Positions 43,314-55,483 of a stretch of DNA of 64,000 bases are shown here, in pieces. Numbering within the stretch: the first letter of the stretch is position 1; every line of letters begins with the position of its first letter. The DNA is from Thalassia testudinum (lineage: Eukaryota; Streptophyta; Magnoliopsida; Alismatales; Hydrocharitaceae), in NCBI GenBank assembly GCA_037157565.1, contig JAZHRO010000024.1:10298501-10362500 (forward strand). Direction: 5' to 3'. The notes beneath the pieces were generated by a model. It saw only the letters and a list, made by a program, of their open reading frames with translations. It did not search any database and was not told the origin of the DNA. The translations under genes were made by a program, and so were the position numbers.

Positions 43314-46300
43314 GAACAACATTTCATCTCGAAACCGAACATCACATGGCCTCAAGTGTCATGCACATCAGAAGGTTCCCTGGGAGGAAGTAGGGCGGTT
43401 CTCCTAAGCTTCAGAGATTGCTCTTGCCAGGCAAGCAATTGCATTTTATCTTTGGCTTCATCTACTTTAGTTACATTTCTTTCTGAAATGTACATGGCTT
43501 AATTAGACCCCTTATACACCTCCTTCTCTCTCATCAAGTATCCTGCATTCTTTACTTGATTTATGGACCTTGAAGAAATATAATCTGGTCCTTGTTAAGA
43601 ACGAATGGCGTTGTCTATTCTTTATTTTTGCATTATGCTTAACCTTCTTTCAATATTATGAGCCATGATTAGTTGGCATTCGGCAGATGGATATTTCATA
43701 TGATGTACATAAACGCATCGGTCCCAGGTGTTTCTGTAGGAATATTCAGGAACCAGTTTTTCTTGTAGGCCTAATCACCTTGCTAGATGGGGAGCAGTAC
43801 AAGTTCAAAGGATTTATCACTGTCCATACAGATGGCGACGTTCCTTTGACTTAGCTTAGATGGTTTGCCCCAAACCTCTAGCTTTATCGTGTTCATGGCC
43901 ATGTGTTAGGAGTATTCCCCTTCACCTACTGCTTGGTGCCAGTATACACTAGTGAAAGATCTGTGCGTTTCTGTTGTTGTTCGTTGTCAATATATTTGAA
44001 CAGCATCCTTCAGCACCTATTCAGAAATAAGCATTCACTTCTGCTTGAACCAGATAATGTAAGGCCTTTCCCTTTCAGGATTCGGTTGAAAGAAGTCCCT
44101 TTTGTGACTGTTGGATAGGATTTATTTTATGTTTGTTTTTAAAAGATTCTTCCGTTGCAAATGGATCTCTAATTTTCCTGCTTTTGGTCTATTTGTCTAT
44201 CCCAAGATTGTCCCATTGATAATGCCTTTTAATTTTCCTGCCTCTTATTTTGTAGAAATTTTTACTTTACTTTTTTGGTTATATTATTTATGCAATGAAA
44301 GCACTAGTTTGCAATATCTAATTTCACAGAATGCAAGTTAACCTTGAAATCGATGTCATTTCACAGATTCACAAGTTTGCTGTAAGGTTTAATACAAGCA
44401 TTGAGGTGCAAGCATTCTTAGAATATGTGAAGGTAAAATTTCTTTTCAACTTTTTCTAGCTGAAATTTGAGCATGTTCTTGTCTACATGGTCATGACAAT
44501 TCTAAAGAAGTAGAGGTGCATCTCTTACAAGGTAATGGCATTTTTTCAAGGAAATTGACTTACAAATAACAGTCGTCATAGAAAGTAGGAGAAAATGACC
44601 AAGCAAATATTATTCTAACCCTACCTCATAATATATAGAGCTGGGAAAAGTTTAGTACAACCTCAAGAAAATAATAAAATAATAAAAGATACATAGACCG
44701 ACTACAAACAAATCAGTAAAGACCGTATGGGCACAACATAGAAACATACATTCCCTGTGTTAATCTTGAAGGGATATTTATCCACCTTTTGCAACTCATG
44801 GAAGCAGCCATTCCTGCAAATCTCCGAAATAGTTTAAATCAAGGATTATTACATCATTGTCCAGAATCTACCACAGAAAGCAAGAATTACTGAATTTATA
44901 CATTGTTACTAGCAAGGCTTAGCTTCTCAAAATCAGGGACTATATTCTTTCTTCAGTCAAGTTAAGGTTGAAGATATATAGTTGACTTTTTTGAACGTTT
45001 TTCTTCTCAGGAGTTCTCGGGTGATATCATGGATTTAGAAGACAGCCATCTTATGCGTGGAAGAAGTGGCTCACTTTGCAAATCCTTTTCTGCACTTGGA
45101 TTTTCAAGTCCTTTGATTTCTAAAGTCTAAGTAAGTTAGGATATGCGGTTTTGCTAGAAAATTTGTAGGCAGACGTGGTCGCAAAGTGAGTGCTGGAGAA
45201 TCTATTTCTGCCATGGCACACAATGCCATAGCCACAGAGCTCTCGTTGCAGATACCAAACATCGACAGTAGTTCCAGAGTTCTGCCACCAAGCTTCAATG
45301 ACTTGCTTAATCGTTGCTTGGTAAAGAGTGTAGAAGGTAATCTCTCTGCAGAAAATAGTGTATTTCTGATATCTAAAAATGAAAATTCATGCATCCTGTC
45401 TCAAGCTTAGTATAAATTTCAGTTCCACTATAGGCCTCAATTTTTTAGTAGCAACAACTGAGTGTGCAATTTTTTAACTTCATAATAGTTACGACTTTGT
45501 AAAGAGACATTATTGTATAATATGGAATATCTAGCATCTTCCTTCTTGTAGGGTAAATCTTAGAAGTGTAGCATACCATCAACCAAAACCAATCCTTTTG
45601 CACCTTAAGTCCTGCATACTGCTACGTACACAATGTTGCTGGGTGTTCTGTAGTTCCTTGGTCAAAATGCTTGACAAATGTGCACTAGGATGTGGTTGAA
45701 GGATGAGGACTCCTAACTTTGGCAAGAGGGACCCACGTCTGAATCTCCACCCCTTCACTATCTATGAATTAGAGAGTGGAGGATGGCTGATTTTTCCTCA
45801 ATCTTCCCGTATGCAATTCTAGATCATAAAACAAAAAACAAAAAAAAAAAAACACTTGACAGATGTATCTACTAAAAAAAATGCTAACTTGTTTGAATTT
45901 GTTTCTACCAAAGGTCTCTGACTTTTTATTAGCTTCGTTCAAAATAGCAATCCATCTATGCAGTTTGTGGATATTTATAATTATCATGAATTGCAACACT
46001 TCTTTACCTTCATGCCCCATGCTGGTCTCTTTAGTCACTGGCATGGTCCTTTTAAGTAGATGATGCTGACTTCCTCCAACATTGTTAATAACTTAATACT
46101 TGCAAATCGCCTTTAAAAGCTTCTTTTACCACCACAACAGAGTGTCTTTCTATTTGAGATTAAAAAAAAAAGAGTTTCCTCAAGATGTGGAAGTGGACGT
46201 AATTTCTTTTTGGAAGTGGTAATGTAGCGGATGTCTACTAACCACCCGTAGGCATCCTTTTTACTTTAGGAAAAAAAAACAAAAAAGATGTGGAAGTGGA

Positions 46301-47698
46301 AGTGGGCATGACTCATGTACTGTCTAACATTGAATTATCAGTATCACCACCACAATAAAATATATTTCTATAAGTTAGCTATATGAATCATATAATTTAA
46401 ATATCTAGGTTTCTCCCTTACTTTTAATTGGAAGTGTCTAATTACCTCCAGGAATATACTGAAATAACAAGAGGTTTACATCGAATTCATCATTTTATAA
46501 GCATTTACATAAGCACTGCATATAGTTTTCCTTGCACTGACAACCTCACAGAAGCCATTGCATAAACAATTGATTGCAAGCCAATTTGGCCTAAGAATGC
46601 TTAAGTAGCACCAACCAAGCCTACCCTACCTGAGACAACTTAGAGAAAAGCCCCCCTCACACACTTGGAATCTGGAAGAGAGAATCTTGCGCTGTCAGAT
46701 TTGCAAGATGCTTTTGATGTCAGTGATTCACATGGATATGCCATGATTTTCACTCAATTAATCCTATGTAATTTGGAAGTTTAATTTTGGGCTGAAAGTA
46801 GTTGCTGAAATCAGATATCATGAAAATGAACTTCTGGATAACTGATTCCAAAATTCTAGAAGATGGAGAACTTATGAAGAGTATTTCAAAGCATTTCACA
46901 TTCCTGCAGCACTTGTGCCTTTTTCTTGCCGCAGTATTTCTTGTCTGTTTTACTTCGCTCTTTTCGATATATTGTTCTTTGATTTTTGTTGACCTTATAG
47001 AGCAATCTAAGTTAACGAAGGATGGCTGCTCTACGTCTCACAAGTTCACAACAATGTAAGGCCTCTAGTTTTTTACCTTTCAATAAGATTTAATGTTTTG
47101 ATCCGAATTCATGTCAAAAAAAATCTGGATTTTGTATCTGATTTTATTAACTACTTATATATTGCTGTTTTGATTGCAGTCGAACCTGTCCGATTCAGTT
47201 CCAAATGGTACCTTCCATTGCTCTTTTTAAATTTGGCACAGCTAGGATGGATCCTAAGCAGCAGATATCCAACCCATGTATTTAACTATTATTTCTGTGC
47301 CTAAAACAGCGAATACTTTGAAGAAGCCAACATCGTTAGTTGCTGTCAACAATGGGCTTGTGGTATGATGTTCATTCCATTGTTGGTTGCAGCTATTCTA
47401 TATTGCCAACTTCATTTTATAATTCTATTCGTCTAAATTTCACTCTTCCTTTTTGTGCTTTTATTTCATTCATTTTTGGTGACAGAATGATGCAGAGGAG
47501 TCATCTTTCAAGGGTTAGTCTTTCCTTTGACGCATTTACGACTTATTGTGCATTCACTTTTACTCCACAAATTTATTTGATTCTCCCCTTTAGGCATTTT
47601 ACGTGCATTATTTTCTCGTTTCACTTCTGTTCTTATCAGATAAGTTAGCACAAATGGAGGACATCATTGCAGCATTAGGAGATGATATGCCATTGTAG
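43314..47698 (+). CDS. PHS1: PHS1-like meiotic pairing protein gene, multi-exon, 5' end not found
   Basis: POOR HOMOLOGOUS SYNAPSIS 1 is a plant meiosis protein needed for correct homologue pairing and RAD50 entry into the nucleus. Exons supported by splice sites and phase are 43314-43430 (EQHFISKPNITWPQVSC, GGSRAVLLSFRDCSCQ), 44367-44432 (IHKFAVRFNTSIEVQAF), 45169-45336 (SAGESISAMAHNAIATEL, VLPPSFNDLLNRCL), 47001-47055, 47180-47207, about 47322-47359, 47486-47513 and 47640-47698 (MEDIIAALGDDMPL, stop TAG). The WPQVSC, RDCSxQIxKFAxRF and PPSF blocks are those I recall for PHS1. The intron after 43430 starts GCAAGC, a GC-AG intron. An exon at 45011-45124 is likely, but I could not join it in phase to 45169. 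The N-terminal exon is missing, so this may be a 5'-truncated relic. Confidence 0.6.
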
Positions 47699-49079
47699 AC
47701 TTCTCATTCCACTTTAAATGGAAATAGAGCACATATGAAATTCTCGCAATGTTTTGGTGCTTGCCCTTCTTGCACAGAACAGCTGTTCCTCTTATACCGG
47801 AGGCTTGTAGTTTTTGTTAGTATAACATAATGTAGGAAATCAATATATCAGATGACTGGAAAAACATATAGCAGATCACCTGAAGGATATGTACTATTTT
47901 GCACTTCAAATGTATATTGTATATAGTCGCTCGACTCACTCATAAAGTTATGAAAGTAATATTTCAGGTGTTTTTGTTTGCGATATAGTTTGATGAAGGT
48001 GTTCTATAAACACTGACCTGATCTATACGTTTTTCTAAGGGGCATAACATACAAAGGGGAACAACGACCTTATATGTTCATTATAGTTTGTTATAATGAA
48101 CTTGATTGGGTTTCTCTTTCGGTTCATATTATCCTTGTGGAAAATATTTCCAACCTCTAGGTTGTTTATGCGACCTAAATAACCTTGGCTGAGTAGCCTT
48201 TTAACTTATTTGTATGGGCTAAATAGCCTTGGCCAAGCAGTCTTTTATTTATTAGATCCTTTATCAAATCTTAGGAGCACTACTCGAACATTTCAAAGCC
48301 AGCCACTTCCGTCCTTGATGACTACTCGGGCATTACCTGATTACAAGGACTTATTTGATGGTCAAGTAGAATCGACTCTTTCTTCCAAATGGGTGCTCAA
48401 GCATAGGGGTTGTTATTTGGGACTATGGTCCTCTTTTCTTAGACACAAGTTGATCCTTTCTCTTCTAGGGATACTCAGACATTGCCCTTACCTCTGATCT
48501 TAAGGTAGTTGGACTTTACTTTTTATGCTCATTGGTGCTTCTTTTTAATTTTGTTCTTTCCCTCAAATGCATCAAAACAAAACACACAGACATTTTTTGA
48601 TCTTATAGATCATGAGAAATTCAATTTAGAGAGATTTTGTTTGGATTAGGTCATTGAATACTATCGGATTCCTAGTCATCTGAGTTTTCCAGCATGATTT
48701 CTTTGGCCTAATTGTCTTCTTTTTTCTTACAAGTCATCTAACTTCCTGTATTTTCACAACCTTATGCAAAAAAGCTTCATTAACTATTAACAAGAAATCA
48801 TTAAAACATCATATCTAAATTAAGGTAATTTAGCCCCTCGTTAGAGAGAAATATCTATAATGCTCATAATGAAAAGTCATTTAAAAGAATGAAATTTGTA
48901 CAAAACTTCCCTCAGAAACGTTTGCAGATGCGCACAACACTACCTTTTCCATGCTTACATGCATACTCTCCCAAAAACATTTAGTTTAAATGGTATGCCC
49001 CACTGTAGGATAATTGATAATCTTTAAAAAATGTAGACTAAAATATCAATTTTTTATTTTTGTGGAGAGACCCTTATAT
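47699..49079. other. Interval without a recognisable gene
   Basis: 3' flank of the PHS1-like gene and AT-rich DNA. A stretch at 48160-48500 repeats AAATAGCCTTGGC(C/T) words and seems repetitive. No coding support. Confidence 0.4.
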
Positions 49080-49260
49080 ATATTCTTTTATTTAATCTCT
49101 CCATCCTTCCTCTTTTCTCATTCCTCTTACTCTCCTAACTTCCTATTCTTCCATTCATCTCCTTCATCCTACTAATCCACCTCCTCCTACCACCCATTCT
49201 ACTCCTTTCGGTCACCAGCTCTCCCTCCACCTCACCTCCTCCTCTCCCTACCTCCTACTT
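49080..49260. repeat. CT-rich dispersed repeat, inverted relative to 63.66-63.98 kb
   Basis: On the opposite strand it reads GGAAGTTAGGAGAGTAAGAGG and related purine blocks also present twice at the right end of the window. Low-complexity composition adds to the similarity, but the order of blocks (GGAGATGA, GGAAGTTA, GAGTAAGA, ATTAAATAAAA) is kept. Confidence 0.6.
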
Positions 49261-49264
49261 CCTT

Positions 49265-49502
49265 GAGGGTCTATTTGGTACGTAGGTTAAGTTAGTGAAA
49301 TAAGTAGGGGAATAGCGAAAGTGTAGTGGAATAAGTGGATTTTGATATTTAAGTAGTTAGGCAGGTTAACTTTGTTCCACAGAAAAGTCAAATTAACTTT
49401 ACGTTGAGTTAATTCTCCTTAACTCCACGTGAGTAGCAGGCAGGTTAAGTGACAAACAAACTCGAGTTAACTCACTTAATCCACCTACGAAACATGTCCT
49501 TA
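49265..49502. mobile_element. Candidate MITE of about 240 bp
   Basis: Imperfect terminal inverted repeats: GGTCTATTTGGTACGTAGGT at the left, and on the other strand from the right AGGACATGTTTCGTAGGTGG. The interior also pairs (AGTTAACTC and GAGTTAA). A target duplication was not resolved. Confidence 0.5.
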
Positions 49503-49914
49503 TTTTCTCCTCTCTAAACACCACCATCCCTTACGTCTCATCACATCACTACCTTCACTCCCCTAGCTAACATCATCCCCCCTACCCCTTTCCCTTCCAT
49601 GCCTCCTCCTACCAAAACCCTTTTTCCTTCTGAAAGTCCTCACCCATGTTATTTGCAAATCAAAGCTCTCTGGCACCCTCATTCATGGCTATGGCCAGGA
49701 GGATCTCCTTATTACCAAGTTATCAAGACTGCCTATCAAACCCTACTATAATTGTGTCCTCTCAAGGGCATTAGGGAGCAATGAGCATGAAGGATGTGCC
49801 ACTAGAGGTACTGTTGGATCCCGAGAGAGGCCCACTAAGGGACAAGCTGCCTAAGGGATTCAAGAGGGACATCATGCTCACCATGTTGCTAGTGACTACT
49901 GTACATGGACTTTC
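49503..49914 (+). pseudogene. Coding-like remnant split by the LTR nest
   Basis: Before the nest the plus strand reads LPKGFKRDIMLTMLLVTTVHG. After removing the whole nest (49920-63579) and one TSD copy, the frame continues into MKCKLMCPQNVIQGGN near 63.58 kb. Another frame reads FHEMQADV across the same joint, which is vaguely like a pentatricopeptide repeat. Neither is long enough to identify. Confidence 0.25.
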
Positions 49915-52194
49915 CATGATGTTACGACCCGAACCTAGCTCCCTATGGAACCCAGGAACGACTCGCCTTTACTAATCCCAAAACCTATTCATCCATCAAG
50001 AAATAAGACAAATGCAAGAAATCATACAATAATCCACACGCGCAATGTAGCTAAGCATTAGAATAAAAGGCAGCAACATAAACATAACAGTAGCTCGAAA
50101 GAAAACATGCTACAGGCAAAAAAGGAAGGTTTGCTAGCTAGCCATCGCAACAACTATAAAAAGACATAAAGTAACGACATAAGTTCCAAAATACTACTAA
50201 GCTCGACTGGGCCCAACACCCTCTGCAGCCAGTAATATTGCCTGCTCAGCTCCCTGACTTGAACATATACAGCTATTGTCAATTAAACGTTGAGTAGAGT
50301 GGCCACATAAGAGCATCTAATGCAATAAATACAAGGAAAGTAGTAAACCATTCATATACCTTTCAGTTATTTAGACACTTATCATCTGGTTCCATTCGTA
50401 ATCACCACTTGTTAAGATTTGGTTATTCTATGTTACGACCCAATCCCAGATCCCTATAGGACCCGAGACCGGCCCACCTCGACTAATCCCATTACCTAGT
50501 CGTCCAACAAGAAATAACCAAAAGCAGAAAATATTTCACAACCACAAGTACAATGTAACTAAATAGAAAACAACACAAAGATAGTAAAAGAAACAGAACA
50601 GAATGTCTCATAATAGTATAGGCCATCACAACTACTACAGCAAAAAGTTAAGAGGAAATATAACAGAATTAGTATTGCATATAGCAAAATACTCACTACC
50701 ACGAAAGAATCTAGGAAACGGAAAGGAAACACAACTAAGGCTGGGCTCGACTGGACCCAGCTCCCTCTGCAGCCGGTGGTGCTGACTGCTCAATTCCCTG
50801 ACCTGAACAAGGTTATAAAATTTCGTAGTCAGCTAATGCTAAGTAGAGTGGTAATTAAGCCATCTATATGCAATTAAGACAACCAACTAATTAATTTTTC
50901 ATTTTCATTTAGCTCAACCAAGTAGTTCTAATTGATTTTTTCCCTTATTTATCTAGTTATTTCTTGATCTGGCTTGTTCCTCAAGAGAATGATCTTGATT
51001 GCAGTCTTTCTCGTAATGTACGATATACACGTGGTGCTCTCCTGGCGGGGAGAGTCTCCTGTGGTAATCCTACACCCAGTCAACTACCCCGAGGTCACGG
51101 TCGCGACGTAGCGGTGACTACGGCACGCGCGATAAGCGCACGAGTAGCTACCCCTCACTGGTACACAATCAGTCGTTTCCTCTAGCGGGTACGCCTAAAG
51201 GTACAGCACGAAACAGTACAGGGCCTTGCCCTCTCAAAGCAGGGGCCTTGCCCCTCAGAACAAAACAGGAGTCTCACCCCTCCATAGTCCGTGTATCCTC
51301 GTCTAACTATCCCGGTTTGCCTAGTAGGCCTGACAAAAGTCGGTGTAGGGCGACTAGCCCTAACCTGGGACCCCGTGGAGTGGCTAGCTCCCTCCCTATA
51401 CTAAGTAGCTCACCTCTGTACCACATACACGAAGGCCAAACAGAAGTCGGTGTAGAGTGACTAGATCTAACCCCAGGTCTCAACCCAATGGGGCAACTAG
51501 CTCCCTTCTACACTAAAGGGATAGTTATTCTCCTTTGTACCAGGTATACAAGGGCCAACTCACTTCATGTTTACTTACTAAGTTCTTTCCATATACAGGA
51601 GTTCTCCTAATTCCCCGTATGCTTGTATTCCTTTCATTCCATTTTCCAACATTCAGATCTCACTTTTTACATTACAGGTTTCATTCTTATAACAGGCAAC
51701 TCGCGTTTTACTAACTGAGAAAGTATCACATCAATCAACTAATACATTTGTTAGCAAGTTGGTTTAACATGCATCTCAAGGAAACAGTGTAGCTCAAGCA
51801 ACATTCGTTCATTTCTGCCCTAAGGTTCATTTCACATCCTAGGGTTCAATTAAGTTATTCTAAACATGCGTTTTGTTTGATTAAATCTTGATATTAAAGC
51901 AAACCACTCTACCAGGAAACATGAGAGGAATGAGGGCCTGAGCCGTAGGTTTTGTCGTCGCTGCGTTCCCCAAACATGCTACAAGCTGGTGACCTGTACC
52001 AGTGGCTAAGTCACATCAGACGAGTTTAAAACAGTATAGACTCAACACTAACACGTAGAGAAACTCAAGCAGAAAACAACGGTACTTCGTTTGTGAAAAT
52101 CTGATTCCGTTTGGACCATAAATTGGCCAAAAACGTGCATACTGCCCAAAATCAAACGTCTGAGATTAGGCCTAGACATCTTAAAAGACGTTAG

Positions 52195-53964
52195 TGTGAT
52201 TTCCCTACTTGGAGGGGTGAGATCAGCGTGACAAAAAAAATGCGGAATTGAAAATATAAGGCAATCTCACAAATAGTCAATCACACAATGTACACAATTA
52301 TTTTTAGGTGGAAACTCAAACCGGGTGAAAACCACCACCTAACCCTCTCGAGTTAGGATTTTCCGATCAACCTAGTTGATCAAATCTACTAAACGAATCA
52401 CTTTAAAACGAGGGTGATTCAACCTCAGTACAACCACGCTACAAGTACGAGGGTAGCGTTCCTCAACCCCTTCTCTCCACGAGAAGGATTTTGTCCCACG
52501 AAGGAGACGGGAATTCGCAAAGCGAATACCCAACCAAAAGACAAAGGTAAAATAAACAACAAACCTATAGAGCCAACAAAGTAATAAACCTAAGCTTCTA
52601 TAGGATTTAGGAAACTCCCCTTTGCAAGGAGTGCGTCGACGATGACACGGTGCGTGAGCCACGCGACGGCGCAATGTCGCTCTCGTAGACAACGGCGGGA
52701 GAGCTGGTGCGCGAAGGGAATGATGCTCTCAAGATGATGGAGCTTGAGCTTAGAGAGCAAGAGCTTCTTGGACACAAGAGAGTGGAAATACTTGATCTTA
52801 GTGTATCGTGGTCTCTCTAGGTGTATGTCTTGTGTTTCTTTTGGTGTATCTTTTGTGTCTCTAAGTGTGTATTTGTGTTGCAAAGGTTCCCCTCTATTTA
52901 TAGAGGCCTTAAGAAGGCTTTGGAAGGCTTAGGAAAGGTTCTATAGCCGTTGGGAACAAAGCCCAAGAGAATCAGGCCGAAATCAGGACAATGATTACAC
53001 TTGACAGGGTAATCAGACGTCTAACTATATCATCAGACGTCTGGAAGGCCACTTTAAGACGTCTGATTCCAAGGTCAGACGTCTGATTCTGGGCGGGTCT
53101 CTCCCTGACTTGAATCAGATCTAAACAGGGTTTTTACGCAAGTCCATCAAACGATATACAGGACGTCTGGCACTATGTATGGACGTCTGGAAACCTACTT
53201 TTACTGTGGGAATTGATTTTCAAACGTTGCAACGGCTAGAAAATCTCTAAGAAGAGATTTTGGGTCAGCCGAGGCAAAACGGTCATTTATCAGACGTCTG
53301 GACAGTCCTATGGACGTCTGATAAGGCTCTAACGGTCATATTCTTGACTGTTTGCTAAGCCATCCAACGGTCCACTAATTGGACGTCTGGAAAATTCATC
53401 AGACGTCTTCTAAGACGTCTGGACTAAGGTATGGACGTCTGATTTCATCAGATAGAACTAGCTATGTCCAGCCTAACAGTTATCAGACGTCTAAAACAAC
53501 AGTCGGACGTCTTAAAATACATTATCAGACGTCTGATTTGGGAATTAGACGTCTGTAAGTGCTGTTTGAACCCTATATTGATTTTCTAAGTATTCTACAG
53601 AAAACCTAAGTATCCTAGGGTTGTGCCGGTGTTCCTAGGGCTACTGTTAGGGTTCTTTGAGGCTCTTTAACATAAAATATCTAAGGAAATAAAGAGCAAC
53701 AAAAGAAACGAAAAATACAACAAGTACAAAAGAAGGAAATCTATCCTATTCTTCATTTCCTTCCATCTTCAATCTTTCGCTCCACGCGAACCTCCTCTGT
53801 TTTCCGTCAAGCTCCTCCAATCCGTCCTGGATGCGAGCTCGAACTCCGTCTAAACACGTCCACATTTGCAATTGACCTGAAATCTAGGACTCAAATTGCA
53901 AATGTTAAATAACACGTGTTTTGTTATCATCAAAATAAATGATCGTGGTGCTCTAGCACCAACA
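52195..53964 (-). repeat. 3' LTR of the Copia element
   Basis: 1770 bp. It holds about sixteen GACGTCT units between 53010 and 53560, including CAGACGTCTG. It is 10 bp longer than its partner: it has an extra 12 bp inside the palindrome array near 53405 and lacks 2 bp of a GT run near 52834. Confidence 0.93.
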
Positions 53965-54246
53965 ATCTCCCCCTTTTTGATGATGACAAAATCGTAAATA
54001 ATAATGCATAAAAAATCCTCCCCCTTTTTGACATTATCAAAAAGGTTTGATTGGTTTTACATTTTCTATAACTCCCCCTTAAAACATGCTCTTCTATGAA
54101 TTTATTTTAACAAAGGTGATATTCTCCCCCTTTTTGTAACAACAAGATAGCTATTATTTTTCTCTCCCTTTCTAAAGGAAATTTAGCTACCTTATATCTC
54201 CCCCTTAAAAATTGACAATTAGCTCATTAATTTTTAACTCCCCCTA
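53965..54246 (-). promoter_or_regulatory. Polypurine tract with multiple upstream copies
   Basis: The tract abutting the 3' LTR reads AAAAAGGGGGAGAT on the minus strand (53965-53979). Five more tracts of the same type lie at about 54016, 54071, 54122, 54196 and 54237. Several polypurine tracts before the 3' LTR are, as I recall, a mark of the Sirevirus lineage. Confidence 0.8.
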
Positions 54247-54289
54247 TCTAAATGCTTATAAAAAGGTAGGGTTAAAAATTTTACCTCAC

Positions 54290-55429
54290 CTACCATAGCC
54301 AATAAAATAGTCCGAATGGTGGTGGTGGATGCCACATCGGATGGGGCTCCCATCCGTAGCTTGGAGGCCCGGGCATTGGCGCCGGTCTCCAATCTGGTGG
54401 TCGACGTGCGGCGGGTCCGTCGTTTGTTCGCCGTCTCGTCGGTCTTCTTGTTCTCCTCCTTGGTCTACTCCTTGGTTCTCCCAACTCGAGTTGACCAGCC
54501 TTTAGTTTGTAGGTCCAGTCCTTTGTGTTGTAGTTATCCCTGAACCCTACAAAACAAGATTCCAAATTTTTCTTCGGTATCCAAGTGAGCTTGGATCCGG
54601 ATCTGTTAGCGGGTCTCCTTGATGGAGATCCTTTCTCAATCTTAGGGCTATAAAAATCATCTACTTTATTGATTAGTTTGTCAGAGTTTTCCCTAAGACA
54701 TGCAATTTCTTTTTCTATAGTATTCATCTTAGTCTCTAAATCAGAAATTTCTAACTTTAGACTATCATTTTCCTCAATCAACTTATTATTTTCATTGATG
54801 AGGTTATGATTTTCTAATAACAGGTTATTATCCTTAGGACTAGTTTCTATGTCCTTAAGTTGTTTTTCTAACCTATCATTTTCATTTTTAAGAAAACTAA
54901 GGTTCTTTTTAATGCTTTTATTTTCTATCTTAAGTGATTTACTAATCTCAAAAAGTTCATTAAATGCTTCTTGAAGATCGAGATTTACCTCGTTGTCGCT
55001 GTCGTCGCTTCCACTTTCGCTGTCGCTGTTGGTTCCTCTGGCCATGAAACCAAAGCAAGCGGTTTCTTCTTCTTCTTCTTCCTCCGAGCTTGTCTCCTCA
55101 TGAGTGCCTTCCAACCTCCTCCATATCTCGTGGGCGGTGGTGCACTCTTGGATTTTCTCGAACTCTTCCGGACTCAACGCGCAATACATGGCATTCATTG
55201 CCTTTGCGTTGAGTGAAAGCTCTCGAATATGCTGCTGCGAGTATCCTCCCGCGGGTTTTTCTGGGATGTCGAAAGGCGTCTCGCATCTAGCCCAGACCGT
55301 GAAGTCGGTGGCTTGAAGCCAGGTCTTCATCCACAACTTCCAGTAGGGGTAGTTGCTCCCGTCGAAGAACGGCGGACGGGTTGTGGACTGCCCCTCGGAA
55401 ATCCTGCTTGTGGAACAGCTTCCCTCCAT
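54290..55429 (-). CDS. Gag-like protein of the Copia element
   Basis: 379 residues. The N-terminus has PPFFDGSNYPYWKLWMKTWL (DUF4219-type start of Copia gag) and continues into a UBN2-like helical gag region to about residue 110, including ALSPEEFEKI and HEIWRRLEGTH. An acidic serine/glutamate stretch follows (about 113-150). Residues 150-260 form a long heptad-rich coiled coil full of Asn, Leu and Glu. Then comes GSKLTWIPKK, and the end is rich in Arg and Pro (about 320-379). There is no CCHC zinc knuckle. The protein would assemble virus-like particles in the cytoplasm if functional. The frame is fully open, in line with the young LTRs. Start chosen as the first ATG, 40-50 bases after the primer site. 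Confidence 0.88.
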   Translation of the reverse strand: MEGSCSTSRISEGQSTTRPPFFDGSNYPYWKLWMKTWLQATDFTVWARCETPFDIPEKPAGGYSQQHIRELSLNAKAMNAMYCALSPEEFEKIQECTTAHEIWRRLEGTHEETSSEEEEEEETACFGFMARGTNSDSESGSDDSDNEVNLDLQEAFNELFEISKSLKIENKSIKKNLSFLKNENDRLEKQLKDIETSPKDNNLLLENHNLINENNKLIEENDSLKLEISDLETKMNTIEKEIACLRENSDKLINKVDDFYSPKIEKGSPSRRPANRSGSKLTWIPKKNLESCFVGFRDNYNTKDWTYKLKAGQLELGEPRSRPRRRTRRPTRRRTNDGPAARRPPDWRPAPMPGPPSYGWEPHPMWHPPPPFGLFYWLW

Positions 55430-55469
55430 GATCTACTTGTTGGGTGTTACTCCGATTTTGCAAGAACCT

Positions 55470-55481
55470 GCTCTGATACCA
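55470..55481 (-). promoter_or_regulatory. Primer-binding site (initiator tRNA-Met type), Copia element
   Basis: The minus strand reads TGGTATCAGAGC two bases inside the 5' LTR, complementary to the 3' end of plant initiator tRNA-Met. Confidence 0.93.
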
Positions 55482-55483
55482 AA

